A stretch of DNA of 64,000 nucleotides, taken from positions 1,488,001-1,552,000 of the forward strand of contig NZ_CP110679.1 of assembly GCF_026167525.1 (NCBI RefSeq), given 5' to 3'. Below, in pieces: positions 11,153 through 20,778 of the stretch. Source of the stretch: Sphingomonas sp. M1-B02 (GTDB lineage Bacteria; Pseudomonadota; Alphaproteobacteria; Sphingomonadales; Sphingomonadaceae). Both the position numbers and the translations under genes were made by a program. How positions within the stretch are numbered: position 1 is the stretch's first letter; each line of letters opens with the position of its first letter. Below the pieces are notes generated by a model, which ran no database searches, was not told the origin of the DNA, and saw only the letters and a list, made by a program, of their open reading frames with translations.

Positions 11153-11707
11153 ATGCGTATCCTCTTCGCCGCCGCGATCGCCGCGGTCGCCCTGCCGGCG
11201 CTTCCCGCCGCAGCCCAACAAAATCCGCGCCAGGAATATCGCGAGAATGTCCGCCAGGCGCAGCGGGAGTGCAACCGCGACATGCGCCGTGCCGACAATC
11301 GCCGCGATGTCCGCGGTGCGCGCGAAGAATGCCGCGAGGATATGCGCAACGCCCGCCAGGAACTGCGCGAGGATCGGCGCGATTGGCGCCAGTATCGCAA
11401 TTACGACTATAACCGCCCGGCGCGCGGCCAGACCGCTTATTACGCCGACGATTATTATCGCGATGGCCGCTACTATCAGGAGCGTCGCCTGACTCGCAAC
11501 GACCGCATCTATCGTGGTCGCAACGGCCAATATTATTGCCGCCGCAACGATGGCACGACCGGCCTGATCGTCGGCGGTGTCGCCGGCGGCCTCTTTGGCA
11601 ATGCGATTTCGAACGGCCGTTCATCGACGATCGGCACGCTGCTCGGCGCCGCATTGGGGGCGACCGCAGGCGCCGCGATCGATCGCGGCAACGTGCGCTG
11701 CCGCTGA
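11153..11707 (+). CDS. Secreted protein with glycine-zipper 2TM domain
   Basis: A 184-residue protein with a signal peptide (RILFAAAIAAVALPALPAAAQQ). Residues about 23-80 are a highly charged helical region rich in Arg, Glu and Gln with repeats of the type RREDxR/REECREDM. A Tyr-rich section (YYADDYYRDGRYYQERR) follows. The C-terminal 50 residues are a glycine zipper: GLIVGGVAGGLFGNAISNG and GTLLGAALGATAGAAIDRG, which inserts in or spans a membrane, as in SlyB/Rickettsia 17-kDa antigen-like proteins. AGGAG at 11141 supports the start. Likely role: outer-membrane integrity; the exact job is unknown. Confidence 0.85.
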   Translation: MRILFAAAIAAVALPALPAAAQQNPRQEYRENVRQAQRECNRDMRRADNRRDVRGAREECREDMRNARQELREDRRDWRQYRNYDYNRPARGQTAYYADDYYRDGRYYQERRLTRNDRIYRGRNGQYYCRRNDGTTGLIVGGVAGGLFGNAISNGRSSTIGTLLGAALGATAGAAIDRGNVRCR

Positions 11708-11734
11708 TCCGGCTGCCATCCAGGCATAGAAATG

Positions 11735-11764
11735 GGCTCGGTGCTTCGGCACCGGGCCTTTTTT
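11735..11764 (+). terminator. Rho-independent terminator
   Basis: A 10-bp stem GGCTCGGTGC / GCACCGGGCC closed by a TTCG tetraloop and followed by six T. It ends the glycine-zipper gene; on the other strand an A-rich flank means it could also serve the converging small membrane protein gene. Confidence 0.92.
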
Positions 11765-11772
11765 CTTGGAAG

Positions 11773-12000
11773 TTAGATAAGCCCGCCGGTCAGGAACAGG
11801 CGGAGGCCGCTGATCAGGACGACCAGCAGGTTGAGATTGCGACCGGAGGTCCGTCCGGAGATCATGCCGATCGCGGCGCCGAGGATGGCGACGGGCAAGG
11901 CGATCCAATTGAGCATCGGCACCAGCGGGATTGGAATCACGCCGACAAGGGCAATCAGCAGCGCAACGAGACCCACGAGGATCGAGAAGATATTCAGCAT
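11773..12000 (-). CDS. Small two-helix membrane protein
   Basis: A 75-residue, very hydrophobic protein. Segments at about residues 4-26 (IFSILVGLVALLIALVGVIP) and 30-48 (WIALPVAILGAAIGMISG), then LNLLVVLISGLRLFLTGG, give two to three membrane helices with little soluble sequence. The ATG at 12000 has AGGA nearby; a longer frame to 12048 has no ribosome site. Unknown function; similar small proteins are common in alphaproteobacterial genomes. Confidence 0.65.
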   Translation of the reverse strand: MLNIFSILVGLVALLIALVGVIPIPLVPMLNWIALPVAILGAAIGMISGRTSGRNLNLLVVLISGLRLFLTGGLI

Positions 12001-12154
12001 GATCCTGCCATGCCGACTTACCGGTGTGTTGGCAACATAAACCAGCAACGAACGGGGCAGAATAGTTAACGGAATATTTAGCGGTTAACCTTCTCTACCA
12101 ACGCTTCCTTAACCGTCTCCTGGCTAGGATACGTCTCCCTGAAGGAGCGTTTTG

Positions 12155-12886
12155 ATGGCCCGCAGCCTCGGTTTTTTCCTGTTCGCCTTCCTGCCGCTGG
12201 CGCTTGCGGCCTGCAGTGGCGCCGGCGACAATCTCGGCGATAACGAGATCGTCAACGCCGCCGATCCCGCGCTGGCCAGCGCGCTCCAGGAGCAGATCAT
12301 GGTCGATCCGCAGCTCGGCCGCCAGGCGAACGGCGATGCCGTTCGTCCTCCGAGCCAGCCTTATTCGGGCGGCCTGCCCAGCGATGCGGTCGCGGCAAAC
12401 GGCAGCAATCCGGATACCGCCGGACTGATGAAAACTCCGCCCCCGATCGAATCGGGCAAGCAATGCACCCAGTGCGCCGCGGCCCGCGAAGCCGTGACGC
12501 TGGGCGGTCTCGCTGCGCGCCAGAAGAACCCTCGCAGCGCCGGTTGCGCGGGCGCACTCAAATATTCGGCGGCATGGGCGCAGCGGCTTCCCGCCGATCT
12601 GCCGCTCTTCCCGCAGGCACGCGTGACAGAGGCGGCGGGCGCCGAGGGCGGCAAATGCGCGCTCCGCGTCGTCAGCTTCTCGGCATCGCAGCCGATGCAG
12701 CTCATGCTCGACTGGTATTACACCAAGGCTATCCGCGGCGGCTACACCTCCGAGCATCAGGTCGAGGGCAAGCAGCATATCCTAGGCGGCACGCGCGAGC
12801 GCGACGACGGTGCCTATGTGTTGTTCATGACCACCCGTAAGGATGGTGGGACCGACGTCGATTTCGTCGCGAACAACGGCAGCTAA
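12155..12886 (+). CDS. Lipoprotein of unknown function
   Basis: A 243-residue exported protein with a lipoprotein signal (FAFLPLALAACSG, lipobox LAAC). The first 90 mature residues look disordered and Pro/Gly-rich. The C-terminal half has two CxxC-like or paired cysteines (CTQCAAARE, SAGCAGALKYSAAWAQRLPADLPLFP) and a domain with ALRVVSFSASQPMQLMLDWYYTKAI..GYTSEHQ..GKQHILGGTRERDD. This ending resembles proteins annotated only as hypothetical in sphingomonads. GAAGGAG at 12141-12147 fixes the ATG at 12155. Confidence 0.72.
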   Translation: MARSLGFFLFAFLPLALAACSGAGDNLGDNEIVNAADPALASALQEQIMVDPQLGRQANGDAVRPPSQPYSGGLPSDAVAANGSNPDTAGLMKTPPPIESGKQCTQCAAAREAVTLGGLAARQKNPRSAGCAGALKYSAAWAQRLPADLPLFPQARVTEAAGAEGGKCALRVVSFSASQPMQLMLDWYYTKAIRGGYTSEHQVEGKQHILGGTRERDDGAYVLFMTTRKDGGTDVDFVANNGS

Positions 12887-12892
12887 TAAGCC

Positions 12893-12975
12893 CCGTCATA
12901 CCGGCGAAAGCCGGATCCAGAGCCAAGCAGGGCATCGCTCGTGACCCGGGATCCCGGCTTCCGCCGGGATGACGG
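12893..12975. repeat. Dispersed palindromic intergenic repeat
   Basis: The left arm begins CCGTCATACCGGCGAAAGCC and the right arm is nearly its reverse complement, ending CCGCCGGGATGACGG, with about 30 bases between. This sequence type recurs in intergenic regions of many sphingomonads and often produces spurious translations of the kind HPGGSRDPG. Only one copy is present in this window. Confidence 0.65.
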
Positions 12976-13035
12976 TTGAGAGGGAATATCCGCCAACAGT
13001 TCCCCTCCCCGGCATTACGCGCTACCGCGCTCCTT

Positions 13036-13413
13036 ATGCCTTCTCTTCTTCTCGTCATGCTCGGCGGCGCGTTCGGCGCCGGCGCGCGGCACCTCGTCGG
13101 ACGCGCCGCGCTGGGGCTGCTGGGTCCCAATTATCCCTGGGGCACGCTGAGCGTGAATCTGCTCGGCGGGTTTGCGATGGGGCTGCTCGCGGGCGGCCTG
13201 GCCCGCTTCGTCGATGGCGGCGAGCAATGGCGGCTGCTGCTGGGCGTCGGCCTGCTCGGCGGCTTCACCACTTTCTCGGCTTTCTCGCTCGAAGTCGTGC
13301 TGATGCTCGAGCGCGGCGCCTGGCTTGCCGGTTCGGGCTATATCGCCGCCTCGGTCGCCGGCTCGGTGCTGGCGCTGGCGGGCGGCCTCTTTTTGATCAG
13401 GGCAATCGCATGA
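13036..13413 (+). CDS. crcB: Fluoride efflux channel CrcB/Fluc
   Basis: A 125-residue four-helix membrane protein that lets fluoride leave the cell as a dual-topology dimer. Family signatures are GGAFGAGARHLVGR near the N-terminus, the conserved Asn region TLSVNLLGGFAMGLL, and the pore motif GLLGGFTTFSAFSLE with its Phe box. No fluoride riboswitch could be recognised in the 150 bases upstream. The stop overlaps the start of the pseudouridine synthase gene (ATGA), beginning a chain of five coupled genes. Confidence 0.95.
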   Translation: MPSLLLVMLGGAFGAGARHLVGRAALGLLGPNYPWGTLSVNLLGGFAMGLLAGGLARFVDGGEQWRLLLGVGLLGGFTTFSAFSLEVVLMLERGAWLAGSGYIAASVAGSVLALAGGLFLIRAIA

Positions 13414-14513
13414 ACAAGGACGTCCGCCAGTTCGTGGTCGCCGCCGATGATGACGGCATCCGGCTCGATCGCTGGTTCAAGCGGCATCTTGCCGACATCA
13501 ACTTCAACCTCGTCTCGCGCTGGGCGCGCACCGGGCAGATCCGCGTCGACGGCGCGCGCGCGACGCCGGGCGACCGGCTGACGGTCGGCCAGACGATCCG
13601 CGTGCCACCGGACGAGCCGGTCAAGGCGACGGTCGCGGCCAAGCCCAAATCCACGCGTCCGCCGCTCAGCGACGAGCAGACCGAATATATGCGCGAAATG
13701 GTCATCCACCAGGATGCCCAGGCGATCGTGATCAACAAGCCCCCCGGCCTCGCCACGCAGGGCGGCACCGGCACGATGGAGCATGTCGACGGCATGCTCG
13801 ATGCGCTCCAGTTCGAGTGCGAGAACCGCCCCAAGCTGGTCCACCGCCTCGACAAGGATACCAGCGGCGCGCTGCTGCTGGCACGAACCTCGCGTGCGGC
13901 GGCCTATTTCTCGAAGCATTTCTCCGGCCGCACCGCGAAGAAGGTCTATTGGGCACTCGTCGTCGGCGTGCCCGAGATCGAAGACGGCATCATCGACCTG
14001 CCGCTCGCCAAGCAGCCCGGCACCGGCGGCGAGAAGATGCATGTCGACCAGAAAGAAGGCCAGGCCGCCCGTACGCGATACCGGGTGATCGATCATGCCG
14101 CGAGCCGCACCGCCTGGGTCGAGCTCCAGCCCTTCACCGGCCGAACCCACCAGCTCCGCGTCCATATGGCCGCTATCGGCCACCCGATCGTCGGCGACGG
14201 CAAATATGGCTTGCAGGAGGCCTTCCTGACCGGCGGCATCTCGCGAAAGATGCACCTCCACGCGCGCCGGCTGCGGATCGATCATCCCGACGGCGGCAAG
14301 ATCGACATACTGGCCGATCTGCCGACCCATTTCGCCGAATCGATGGACACGCTCGGCTTCGAGCTGGCCGAGGGCGATCGCATCGCCATGGACGACGGTC
14401 CCCCGCCGATGAGCCGCGAAATGCTCAAATCCAAGGCGCGCGCGCACGCCAAGGGCGTCCGGAAAGAACGCCGCGGCGAACGGCGCGGCCGGGGCGAAGC
14501 GAAGAAGAAATGA
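13410..14513 (+). CDS. RluA-family 23S/tRNA pseudouridine synthase
   Basis: A 367-residue RluA-family enzyme that isomerises uridine to pseudouridine in structured RNA. The N-terminus is an S4 domain (GIRLDRWFKRHLADINFNLVSRWARTGQIRVDG). The catalytic motif is LVHRLDKDTSGALLLART with the essential Asp, followed by KKVYWALVVG and ELQPFTGRTHQLRVHMAAIGHPIVGD. The last 35 residues are strongly basic (KSKARAHAKGVRKERRGERRGRGEAKKK type) and probably bind RNA. It most resembles RluC; the target site cannot be read from sequence. It overlaps both neighbours by four bases. Confidence 0.92.
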   Translation: MNKDVRQFVVAADDDGIRLDRWFKRHLADINFNLVSRWARTGQIRVDGARATPGDRLTVGQTIRVPPDEPVKATVAAKPKSTRPPLSDEQTEYMREMVIHQDAQAIVINKPPGLATQGGTGTMEHVDGMLDALQFECENRPKLVHRLDKDTSGALLLARTSRAAAYFSKHFSGRTAKKVYWALVVGVPEIEDGIIDLPLAKQPGTGGEKMHVDQKEGQAARTRYRVIDHAASRTAWVELQPFTGRTHQLRVHMAAIGHPIVGDGKYGLQEAFLTGGISRKMHLHARRLRIDHPDGGKIDILADLPTHFAESMDTLGFELAEGDRIAMDDGPPPMSREMLKSKARAHAKGVRKERRGERRGRGEAKKK

Positions 14514-15169
14514 ACCGCCTCGCCGTCTTCGATTGCGACGGGACCCTCGTCGACAGCCAGGCGAACATCTGCCGCGCGATGGAGGCGTGCTTCGTCGCAT
14601 CGCGGCTCGATCCGCCCGATCGCCACGCCATCCGCCAGATTGTCGGGCTGAGCCTCGTGCCGGCGATCGCCCGGCTCCTGCCCGAAGCCGATGCGGCGCA
14701 ACATGCCGCGATGGCGGAGGCCTATAAGCAGGCCTTTGTCGCGATGCGCTCGAACGGCGCGCTCGATCCCGAACCGTTGTTCGAGGGTGTAGCCGAAACG
14801 ATCGAGGCACTCCACGAAGCCGGCTGGCTGCTCGGCGTTGCCACCGGCAAATCCGATCGCGGGCTCCACCATATCCTGGAGCATCATGCTCTCAGCCACC
14901 GCTTCGTCACGCTCCAGACCGCCGACCGCCACCCCTCCAAGCCGCATCCCTCGATGCTCGAACTGGCTATGGCCGAAGCCGGCGCCGCGCCCGAGACCAC
15001 CGCGATGATCGGCGATACCAGCTTCGACATCCTGATGGCCACCGCCGCGGGCGCCGATCCGATCGGTGTTGCATGGGGCTACCACAGTCGCCAGGAACTG
15101 CTGGAGGCCGGTGCCCGGCATGTCGTCGAGCATGCGCGCGCTTTGCCGGGGCACCTGGAGAGGTCATGA
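14510..15169 (+). CDS. HAD-IA family phosphatase
   Basis: A 219-residue HAD hydrolase. Motif I is LAVFDCDGTLVDSQ, motif II VATGKSDRG, the conserved Lys lies in HPSKPHPSML, and motif IV is MIGDTSFDILMATAAGADPIGVAWGY. A four-helix cap follows motif I, as in phosphoglycolate phosphatase. It is not the closest relative of the HAD gene at 2458 by visible motifs (DCDG versus DFDG). Position between a pseudouridine synthase and an ATP12 chaperone, with ATGA overlaps on both sides, suggests a nucleotide- or RNA-turnover role, but that is inference. Confidence 0.9.
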   Translation: MNRLAVFDCDGTLVDSQANICRAMEACFVASRLDPPDRHAIRQIVGLSLVPAIARLLPEADAAQHAAMAEAYKQAFVAMRSNGALDPEPLFEGVAETIEALHEAGWLLGVATGKSDRGLHHILEHHALSHRFVTLQTADRHPSKPHPSMLELAMAEAGAAPETTAMIGDTSFDILMATAAGADPIGVAWGYHSRQELLEAGARHVVEHARALPGHLERS

Positions 15170-15384
15170 CCGACGAAGAAAAGCTGGCGCGGAAGCGCTA
15201 TTATATGATGGCCGGAGTCAATCTGCTCGCCACCGCCGGCGCGGTGCTCGGACTGGTGATTGCCGGCCGATCGCAGACCACCGAATATACCGTGCTGGGC
15301 TGTGCGGTGATCCTCTCGTCGCTCTACATGATGGCGGTCGTGCCGCGCGCGCTCGCGCGGCGCTGGCGTACTCCGACGCCGTGA
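15166..15384 (+). CDS. Small two-helix membrane protein
   Basis: A 72-residue protein with an acidic-basic N-terminus (TDEEKLARKRYYMM), two membrane helices (GVNLLATAGAVLGLVIAG and TVLGCAVILSSLYMMAVVP) and a short Arg-rich tail. It overlaps the HAD gene by ATGA and the ATP12 gene by GTGA, so it is translated as part of the same operon. Unknown function; its fixed place before the ATP12 gene hints at a role in membrane-linked ATP synthase assembly, which is speculative. Confidence 0.75.
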   Translation: MTDEEKLARKRYYMMAGVNLLATAGAVLGLVIAGRSQTTEYTVLGCAVILSSLYMMAVVPRALARRWRTPTP

Positions 15385-16064
15385 AACGTTTCTGGAAACA
15401 GGTGACGGTCGAGCCCGGCAACGGCATCGCGCTGGACGCGCGCCCGGTGCGCACCCCGGGACGCGCGCTGCTCCAGCTGCCGACGGGGCAGCTTGCCGAG
15501 GCAATCGCAGAGGAGTGGCGCGGCGTCGGCGAGACGCTCGATCCGCGGACCATGCCGCTCACCGGCCTCGCCAATGCCGCGATCGATCGCGTCGCGCCCG
15601 ATCCGGCGCGCTTCGCCGCGGGGCTGACGGCCTATGGCGAGAGCGACCTGCTTTACTATCGGGCCGAGTCCCCGCCCCAGCTCATCGCGCGGCAACAGGC
15701 GGCGTGGGATCCGCTGCTCGATTGGGCGTGCGGCCGCTACGACGTGCATTTCGAGCCCGTCCACGGGGTGATGCACCGCGCCCAGCCCCCCGCGACGATC
15801 ACGCGGCTAAGCGAAGCGGTGGCCGCGCTCGATCCGTTCCGGCTCGCCGGTCTCTCGCCGCTGGTGACGGTAAGCGGCTCGCTGATCGCCGCGCTGGCGT
15901 TACTCGAGGGCGCGGCGGATGCCGACACGGCGTGGAACGCCACGCGCATCGACGAGGATTGGCAGGCCGAGCAATGGGGCGAGGACGACCTTGCCATCGC
16001 CACGCGCGACGCCCACCGCGCGGACTTCGATACGGGCGTGCGGTTCCTGGCGCTGCTGGGCTAA
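15381..16064 (+). CDS. ATP12-family F1-ATPase assembly chaperone
   Basis: A 227-residue homologue of mitochondrial Atp12, which binds the F1 alpha subunit before it joins the F1 hexamer; it is found in alphaproteobacteria. Motifs seen are MKRFWKQVTVEP, LDARPVRTPGRALLQLPT, IAEEWRG, PLTGLANAAIDRV, YGESDLLYYRAE, QLIARQQAAWDPLLDWA and SGSLIAALALLEG. GTG at 15381 is the start because it gives the usual N-terminus and overlaps the upstream stop. Likely cytoplasmic. Confidence 0.93.
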   Translation: MKRFWKQVTVEPGNGIALDARPVRTPGRALLQLPTGQLAEAIAEEWRGVGETLDPRTMPLTGLANAAIDRVAPDPARFAAGLTAYGESDLLYYRAESPPQLIARQQAAWDPLLDWACGRYDVHFEPVHGVMHRAQPPATITRLSEAVAALDPFRLAGLSPLVTVSGSLIAALALLEGAADADTAWNATRIDEDWQAEQWGEDDLAIATRDAHRADFDTGVRFLALLG

Positions 16065-16071
16065 GACCGGC

Positions 16072-16722
16072 TTACTTGTTCAGCCCGCGAATGAAGCCGA
16101 TCAGCCCGGTCTGCCGCGAGCGCCGCAGCCGCTCGGCCTTCAGGATCGTGTGCACGGACCCGTAGCACTGTTCGACCTCGTCGTTGACCAGCACATAGTC
16201 ATAGCCGTCCCAATGGCTGACTTCGGCAGTCGCGCGCGACATGCGCGCGTCGATCACCTCGACCGGATCGGTGGCCCGCCGCACCAGCCGTTCGTGCAAT
16301 TCCTTGAGCGACGGCGGCAGGATGAAGACGCGGACGACATCGCCGCCCGCAAGCTGGAACAGCTGCTGCGCGCCCTGCCAGTCGATGTCGAACAGCACGT
16401 CGCGACCCGCGGCTAGGATGCTCTCCACGGTCGCGCGCGGCGTGCCATAGCGATGGCCGAACACATGCGCCCATTCGAGGAACTCGTTGTTCGACACCAT
16501 CTCGCGAAACTTTTCGAGATCGACGAAATGATAGTCGACGCCGTCTTCCTCGCCCGGGCGAATCGGCCGCGTGGTGTAGGATACCGACATTTCGAGCTGA
16601 TCGTCGGCCGCCAGTATCTTGCGGGCGATCGTCGATTTGCCCGCGCCCGAAGGCGAGGACAGCACGAACAATACGCCACGACGGCGGAATTTGTGGGGAT
16701 CGTTCTCGGCGCGGTGGGGCAT
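16072..16722 (-). CDS. gmk: Guanylate kinase
   Basis: Gmk phosphorylates GMP to GDP with ATP. The 216-residue protein has the P-loop LSSPSGAGKSTIARKIL, the GMP-binding part SVSYTTRPIRPGEEDGVDYHFV, and the loop EFLEWAHVFGHRYGTPRATVE, followed by DVLFDIDWQGAQQL and a lid region rich in Arg. All match the bacterial family in order and spacing. It converges with the ATP12 gene with 7 bases between stops. Confidence 0.97.
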   Translation of the reverse strand: MPHRAENDPHKFRRRGVLFVLSSPSGAGKSTIARKILAADDQLEMSVSYTTRPIRPGEEDGVDYHFVDLEKFREMVSNNEFLEWAHVFGHRYGTPRATVESILAAGRDVLFDIDWQGAQQLFQLAGGDVVRVFILPPSLKELHERLVRRATDPVEVIDARMSRATAEVSHWDGYDYVLVNDEVEQCYGSVHTILKAERLRRSRQTGLIGFIRGLNK

Positions 16723-16758
16723 GGGCGCTAGTGGCGCGGGGACTCGCCCCGCGTCAAG

Positions 16759-16962
16759 TCAAACGCCGCCGTTGCGCCGGCTTCGGCGATCCTTTGCATA
16801 GCGATAAAGGCCATAGCCGCCCGCGAGCAGCAACCCGGGTGTACCCATTCGGGTAATCACGCGCTGCGCGGCGTATCCCATCGCCGCGCCCTTGATGCCA
16901 CCCTTGCCATCACGCCGATCGATGCGGCTGCCGATGAAGGCGCCGATGAGGTTGCGGATCAT
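16759..16962 (-). CDS. Mini-protein, paralogue of the adjacent upstream gene
   Basis: A 67-residue protein. The N-terminus MIRNLIGAFIGSRID-RRDGKGG shares the pattern I-A/G-x-I-G-x-K/R-I-D-x-x-D-G-x-G-G with the neighbouring gene at 16959-17153, so the two arose by duplication. Then comes a Gly/Ala-rich stretch, one weak membrane helix (GTPGLLLAGGYGLYRYA) and a basic tail KDRRSRRNGG. ATG at 16962 overlaps the upstream stop by ATGA. Unknown function. Confidence 0.65.
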   Translation of the reverse strand: MIRNLIGAFIGSRIDRRDGKGGIKGAAMGYAAQRVITRMGTPGLLLAGGYGLYRYAKDRRSRRNGGV

Positions 16963-17153
16963 GCCTGCTGCTCCCCGAGACGCGAGAAATAGCGCGCGCC
17001 ATAGGCCAGCGCCCCGAGCACGATCAGCGCGGGGACGACGCGCTTGCCGACTTCCCATGCCGCGACGCCCGCGACGGCACCGATCGTGCCGCCTTCGCCG
17101 TCGCTTGCGTCGATCTTGTGGCCGATCCAGCCCGCAATTGCCTTGCCGATCAT
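16959..17153 (-). CDS. Mini-protein, paralogue of the adjacent downstream gene
   Basis: A 64-residue protein beginning MIGKAIAGWIGHKID-ASDGEGG, the same N-terminal pattern as its neighbour, followed by a Gly/Ala/Val-rich region (GTIGAVAGVAAWEVGKRV), one membrane helix (VPALIVLGALAYGARYF) and a short polar tail. AAAGGAG upstream fixes the start at 17153. The two genes overlap by four bases and probably form one transcript. Unknown function; glycine-rich ends of this kind are frequent in small membrane-associated proteins. Confidence 0.68.
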   Translation of the reverse strand: MIGKAIAGWIGHKIDASDGEGGTIGAVAGVAAWEVGKRVVPALIVLGALAYGARYFSRLGEQQA

Positions 17154-17204
17154 TCGAGTCTCCTTTGCCCGGTAGAGCGAAAGAGAAGCGGGGAGGTTCC
17201 CTAT

Positions 17205-17223
17205 CCTCCCCGGCACGGGGAGG
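17205..17223. repeat. Solo copy of the CCTCCCC hairpin element
   Basis: CCTCCCCGGCACGGGGAGG is an almost perfect 19-base palindrome, matching the end hairpins of the larger elements at 22271, 25156 and 22975. It lies between the mini-proteins and fumC and may also act as a transcript-stabilising or terminating hairpin for fumC. Confidence 0.7.
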
Positions 17224-17228
17224 GGAAA

Positions 17229-18620
<1,392 letters not shown>

Positions 18621-18745
18621 GAGATCCTCCGAGAACGTTTGCGCGCGCTCTAAAGGCATCGGACGTATTTCGACAAGGGTTCCACGAGAGCGTCGGGCAG
18701 TCAGCCCCCAGCCTGCCTCCGGCGGCGTATCCGTCCCCGGACGGA

Positions 18746-19231
18746 TTACTTCTTCCGCTTGAAGTCCACCGAGACGACGTTCGACCCATCGTCCACCGGC
18801 TTCGGCGGCGCGGCGCCGTCATTCTCCGCCTCGTCGTGCGGCTCGGGGGCATCCGGGCCCTCCTGCGCCTGGAAGCGCAGTTCGAAATTGACCGCGGGAT
18901 CGTGGAAGCCGGTGATCGCTGAGAAGGGGATCGTCAGCATCGCCGGCACCTGGTTGAAGCTCAGCCCGATCGAGAAGCGCTCGTCGTCGACCTTCAGGTC
19001 CCAGAAGCGGTGCTGCATGACGATCGTCATCTCGTCCGGAAAACGCTCGATCAGCCGCTGCGGGATGTCGACACCGGGGGCATGCGTCTTGAAGGTGATG
19101 TAGAAATGATGCCCGCCCGGCAGCGCCTGAGTCGCGGCGACCGAGCCGAGCACGCGCCCCACCACCGCGCGCAGCGCTTCCTGCACGATTTCGTCATAGG
19201 GAATCAGGCTGTCGGGCACGGTTGCGGTCAT
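18746..19231 (-). CDS. sspB: ClpXP adaptor SspB (alphaproteobacterial type)
   Basis: SspB-alpha tethers ssrA-tagged and selected regulatory proteins to the ClpX unfoldase. The 161-residue protein has an N-terminal substrate-binding domain with [48 protein letters not shown] core, [18 protein letters not shown] and [27 protein letters not shown] disordered acidic linker follows and the end ([12 protein letters not shown]) is the basic ClpX-binding tail. It is divergent from hisB. Confidence 0.93.
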   Translation of the reverse strand: MTATVPDSLIPYDEIVQEALRAVVGRVLGSVAATQALPGGHHFYITFKTHAPGVDIPQRLIERFPDEMTIVMQHRFWDLKVDDERFSIGLSFNQVPAMLTIPFSAITGFHDPAVNFELRFQAQEGPDAPEPHDEAENDGAAPPKPVDDGSNVVSVDFKRKK

Positions 19232-19301
19232 GCCCCTTGGGTAGCGGCTCGAAACCGCGGGTCAAGATTGCATGGGCGGCAACCATCGCTATGTGAGCGA
19301 C

Positions 19302-19889
19302 ATGCGCACCGCCACGATCAGCCGAAAGACCAGCGAAACTTCGATCGACGTCACCGTCAACCTCGACGGTACCGGCGCCTATCGCATTTCCACCGGCATC
19401 GGCTTCTTCGATCATATGCTCGAGCAGCTCGCCCGCCACTCGCTGATCGACCTCGACGTGACCACGGTCGGCGATCTGCACATCGACCAGCACCACACCG
19501 TCGAGGATACCGGGCTCGCGATCGGCGAAGCGGTGGCGCAGGCGCTCGGCGACAAAAGCGGCATCCGCCGCTACGCCGATGCGCTTTCGCCGATGGACGA
19601 GACGCTGACTCGCGTGGCGATCGACATTTCGGGACGCCCCTTCCTGGTCTGGAAGACCGAATTCACCCAGAAGCGCCTGGGCGAGATGGACACGGAGATG
19701 TTCGAACACTGGTTCCACAGCTTCGCGCAGACCGCGGGCGTGACGCTGCATGTCGAGACGCTGTACGGCAACAACAACCACCACATCGCCGAAGCTGCGT
19801 TCAAGGGCCTGGCCCGCGCGCTGCGCGAGGCCGTCGAGCTCGATCCGCGTAAGGCCGGCGTGATCCCCAGCACCAAGGGCGTGCTCTGA
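19302..19889 (+). CDS. hisB: Imidazoleglycerol-phosphate dehydratase
   Basis: HisB catalyses the seventh step of histidine synthesis, dehydrating imidazole glycerol phosphate. It is the short, single-function form (195 residues). The manganese-binding motifs are visible: [45 protein letters not shown]-like EHWFHSFAQ and [17 protein letters not shown], with the two His-rich loops that hold the metals. ATG at 19302 starts just before the conserved fold; an upstream ATG at 19272 is possible but less likely. It opens the his operon. Confidence 0.97.
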   Translation: MRTATISRKTSETSIDVTVNLDGTGAYRISTGIGFFDHMLEQLARHSLIDLDVTTVGDLHIDQHHTVEDTGLAIGEAVAQALGDKSGIRRYADALSPMDETLTRVAIDISGRPFLVWKTEFTQKRLGEMDTEMFEHWFHSFAQTAGVTLHVETLYGNNNHHIAEAAFKGLARALREAVELDPRKAGVIPSTKGVL

Positions 19890-19890
19890 C

Positions 19891-20175
19891 ATGGTGATCG
19901 TACTGCTCGATTATGTCGCTGAAATCGCCGAGGTGGACCGCCACCGCGCCGCGCATGTCGCCTGGCTCAAGCTCGCGCTGGCCGAGGGCCGGCTGGTGAC
20001 CGCGGGGCGCCAGGTTCCGCTCACCGGCGGTGTGCTGATCGCCAAGGGCACGCGCGCCGAAGTCGAGGCCTGGGCGGCAACCGATCCGTTCGTGACCGAA
20101 GGCGTCGCCACCGCGAGCTTCGTCGAATATACGCCGAGCCTGGCCGCGCCGGGGCTGGACGCCCTGCTGGCATGA
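19891..20175 (+). CDS. YciI-family protein inside the his operon
   Basis: A 94-residue ferredoxin-fold protein of the YciI family. Typical features are VIVLLDYVAEIAEVDRHRAAHVAWLKLALAEGRL with the conserved His that follows the first helix, GGVLIAKGTRAEVEAWAATDPFV with the Asp-Pro pair and EGVATASFVEYTP. The His/Asp pair is a putative active site, but the reaction is unknown for most members. It starts two bases after the hisB stop and overlaps hisH by ATGA, so it is translated with the his genes. Confidence 0.88.
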   Translation: MVIVLLDYVAEIAEVDRHRAAHVAWLKLALAEGRLVTAGRQVPLTGGVLIAKGTRAEVEAWAATDPFVTEGVATASFVEYTPSLAAPGLDALLA

Positions 20176-20774
20176 GCGTCGCGCTGATCGATTACGGCGC
20201 GGGCAATCTCCATTCGGTGCACAACGCGCTCAAGGCCGCGGGCGCGCCGGACTTCGCCGTCACCGCCGATCCCGAGCTGGTGCTGAAGGCAGACCGCATC
20301 GTCCTCCCCGGCGTCGGCGCGTTCGCCGCCTGCGCGCGCGGGCTTCGCGACATCGACGGGATGATCGAGGCACTCGAGGAACGCGTCCTCAAGCAAGGCG
20401 CACCCTTCCTCGGGGTCTGCGTCGGCATGCAGTTGATGGCGACCAGCGGCGAGGAGCATGGCAGCCATGCCGGCCTGGGCTGGCTCCCCGGCACCGTCCG
20501 CCCTCTCGCCCCCGCCTCCGATATCCGCGTGCCGCATATGGGCTGGAACCACGTCGTCCCCGTCGGCCAACACCCGCTGATCGAGCCCGGCGAGGCCTAT
20601 TTCCTCCACAGCTTCGCCTTTGAGGGCGAGCATGTGCTGGCGACGACCGAGCATGGCGGCCCCGTCACCGCGGCGATCGGTCGTGACAATCTGGCCGGCG
20701 TCCAGTTTCACCCCGAAAAGAGCCAGCGCTACGGCATCGCGCTGCTGGAGAGGTTCCTCACATGGCGACCATAA
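20172..20774 (+). CDS. hisH: Imidazole glycerol phosphate synthase, glutaminase subunit
   Basis: HisH hydrolyses glutamine and passes ammonia to HisF. The class I glutaminase triad is present: Cys in [11 protein letters not shown], His and Glu in [10 protein letters not shown]. The N-terminus [18 protein letters not shown] and the loop GVGAF are typical. Length is 200 residues. It overlaps the YciI-like gene by four bases and is followed directly by hisA. Confidence 0.97.
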   Translation: MSVALIDYGAGNLHSVHNALKAAGAPDFAVTADPELVLKADRIVLPGVGAFAACARGLRDIDGMIEALEERVLKQGAPFLGVCVGMQLMATSGEEHGSHAGLGWLPGTVRPLAPASDIRVPHMGWNHVVPVGQHPLIEPGEAYFLHSFAFEGEHVLATTEHGGPVTAAIGRDNLAGVQFHPEKSQRYGIALLERFLTWRP

Positions 20775-20778
20775 GTTC

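Noticed and set aside
12061..12120. Several TTAAC boxes resembling CtrA half-sites
   Set aside because: Spacings do not match TTAA-N7-TTAA; the cluster may be chance.
12887..13035. Fluoride riboswitch before crcB
   Set aside because: No crcB-motif core was recognised; the region is a dispersed palindromic repeat and short leader.
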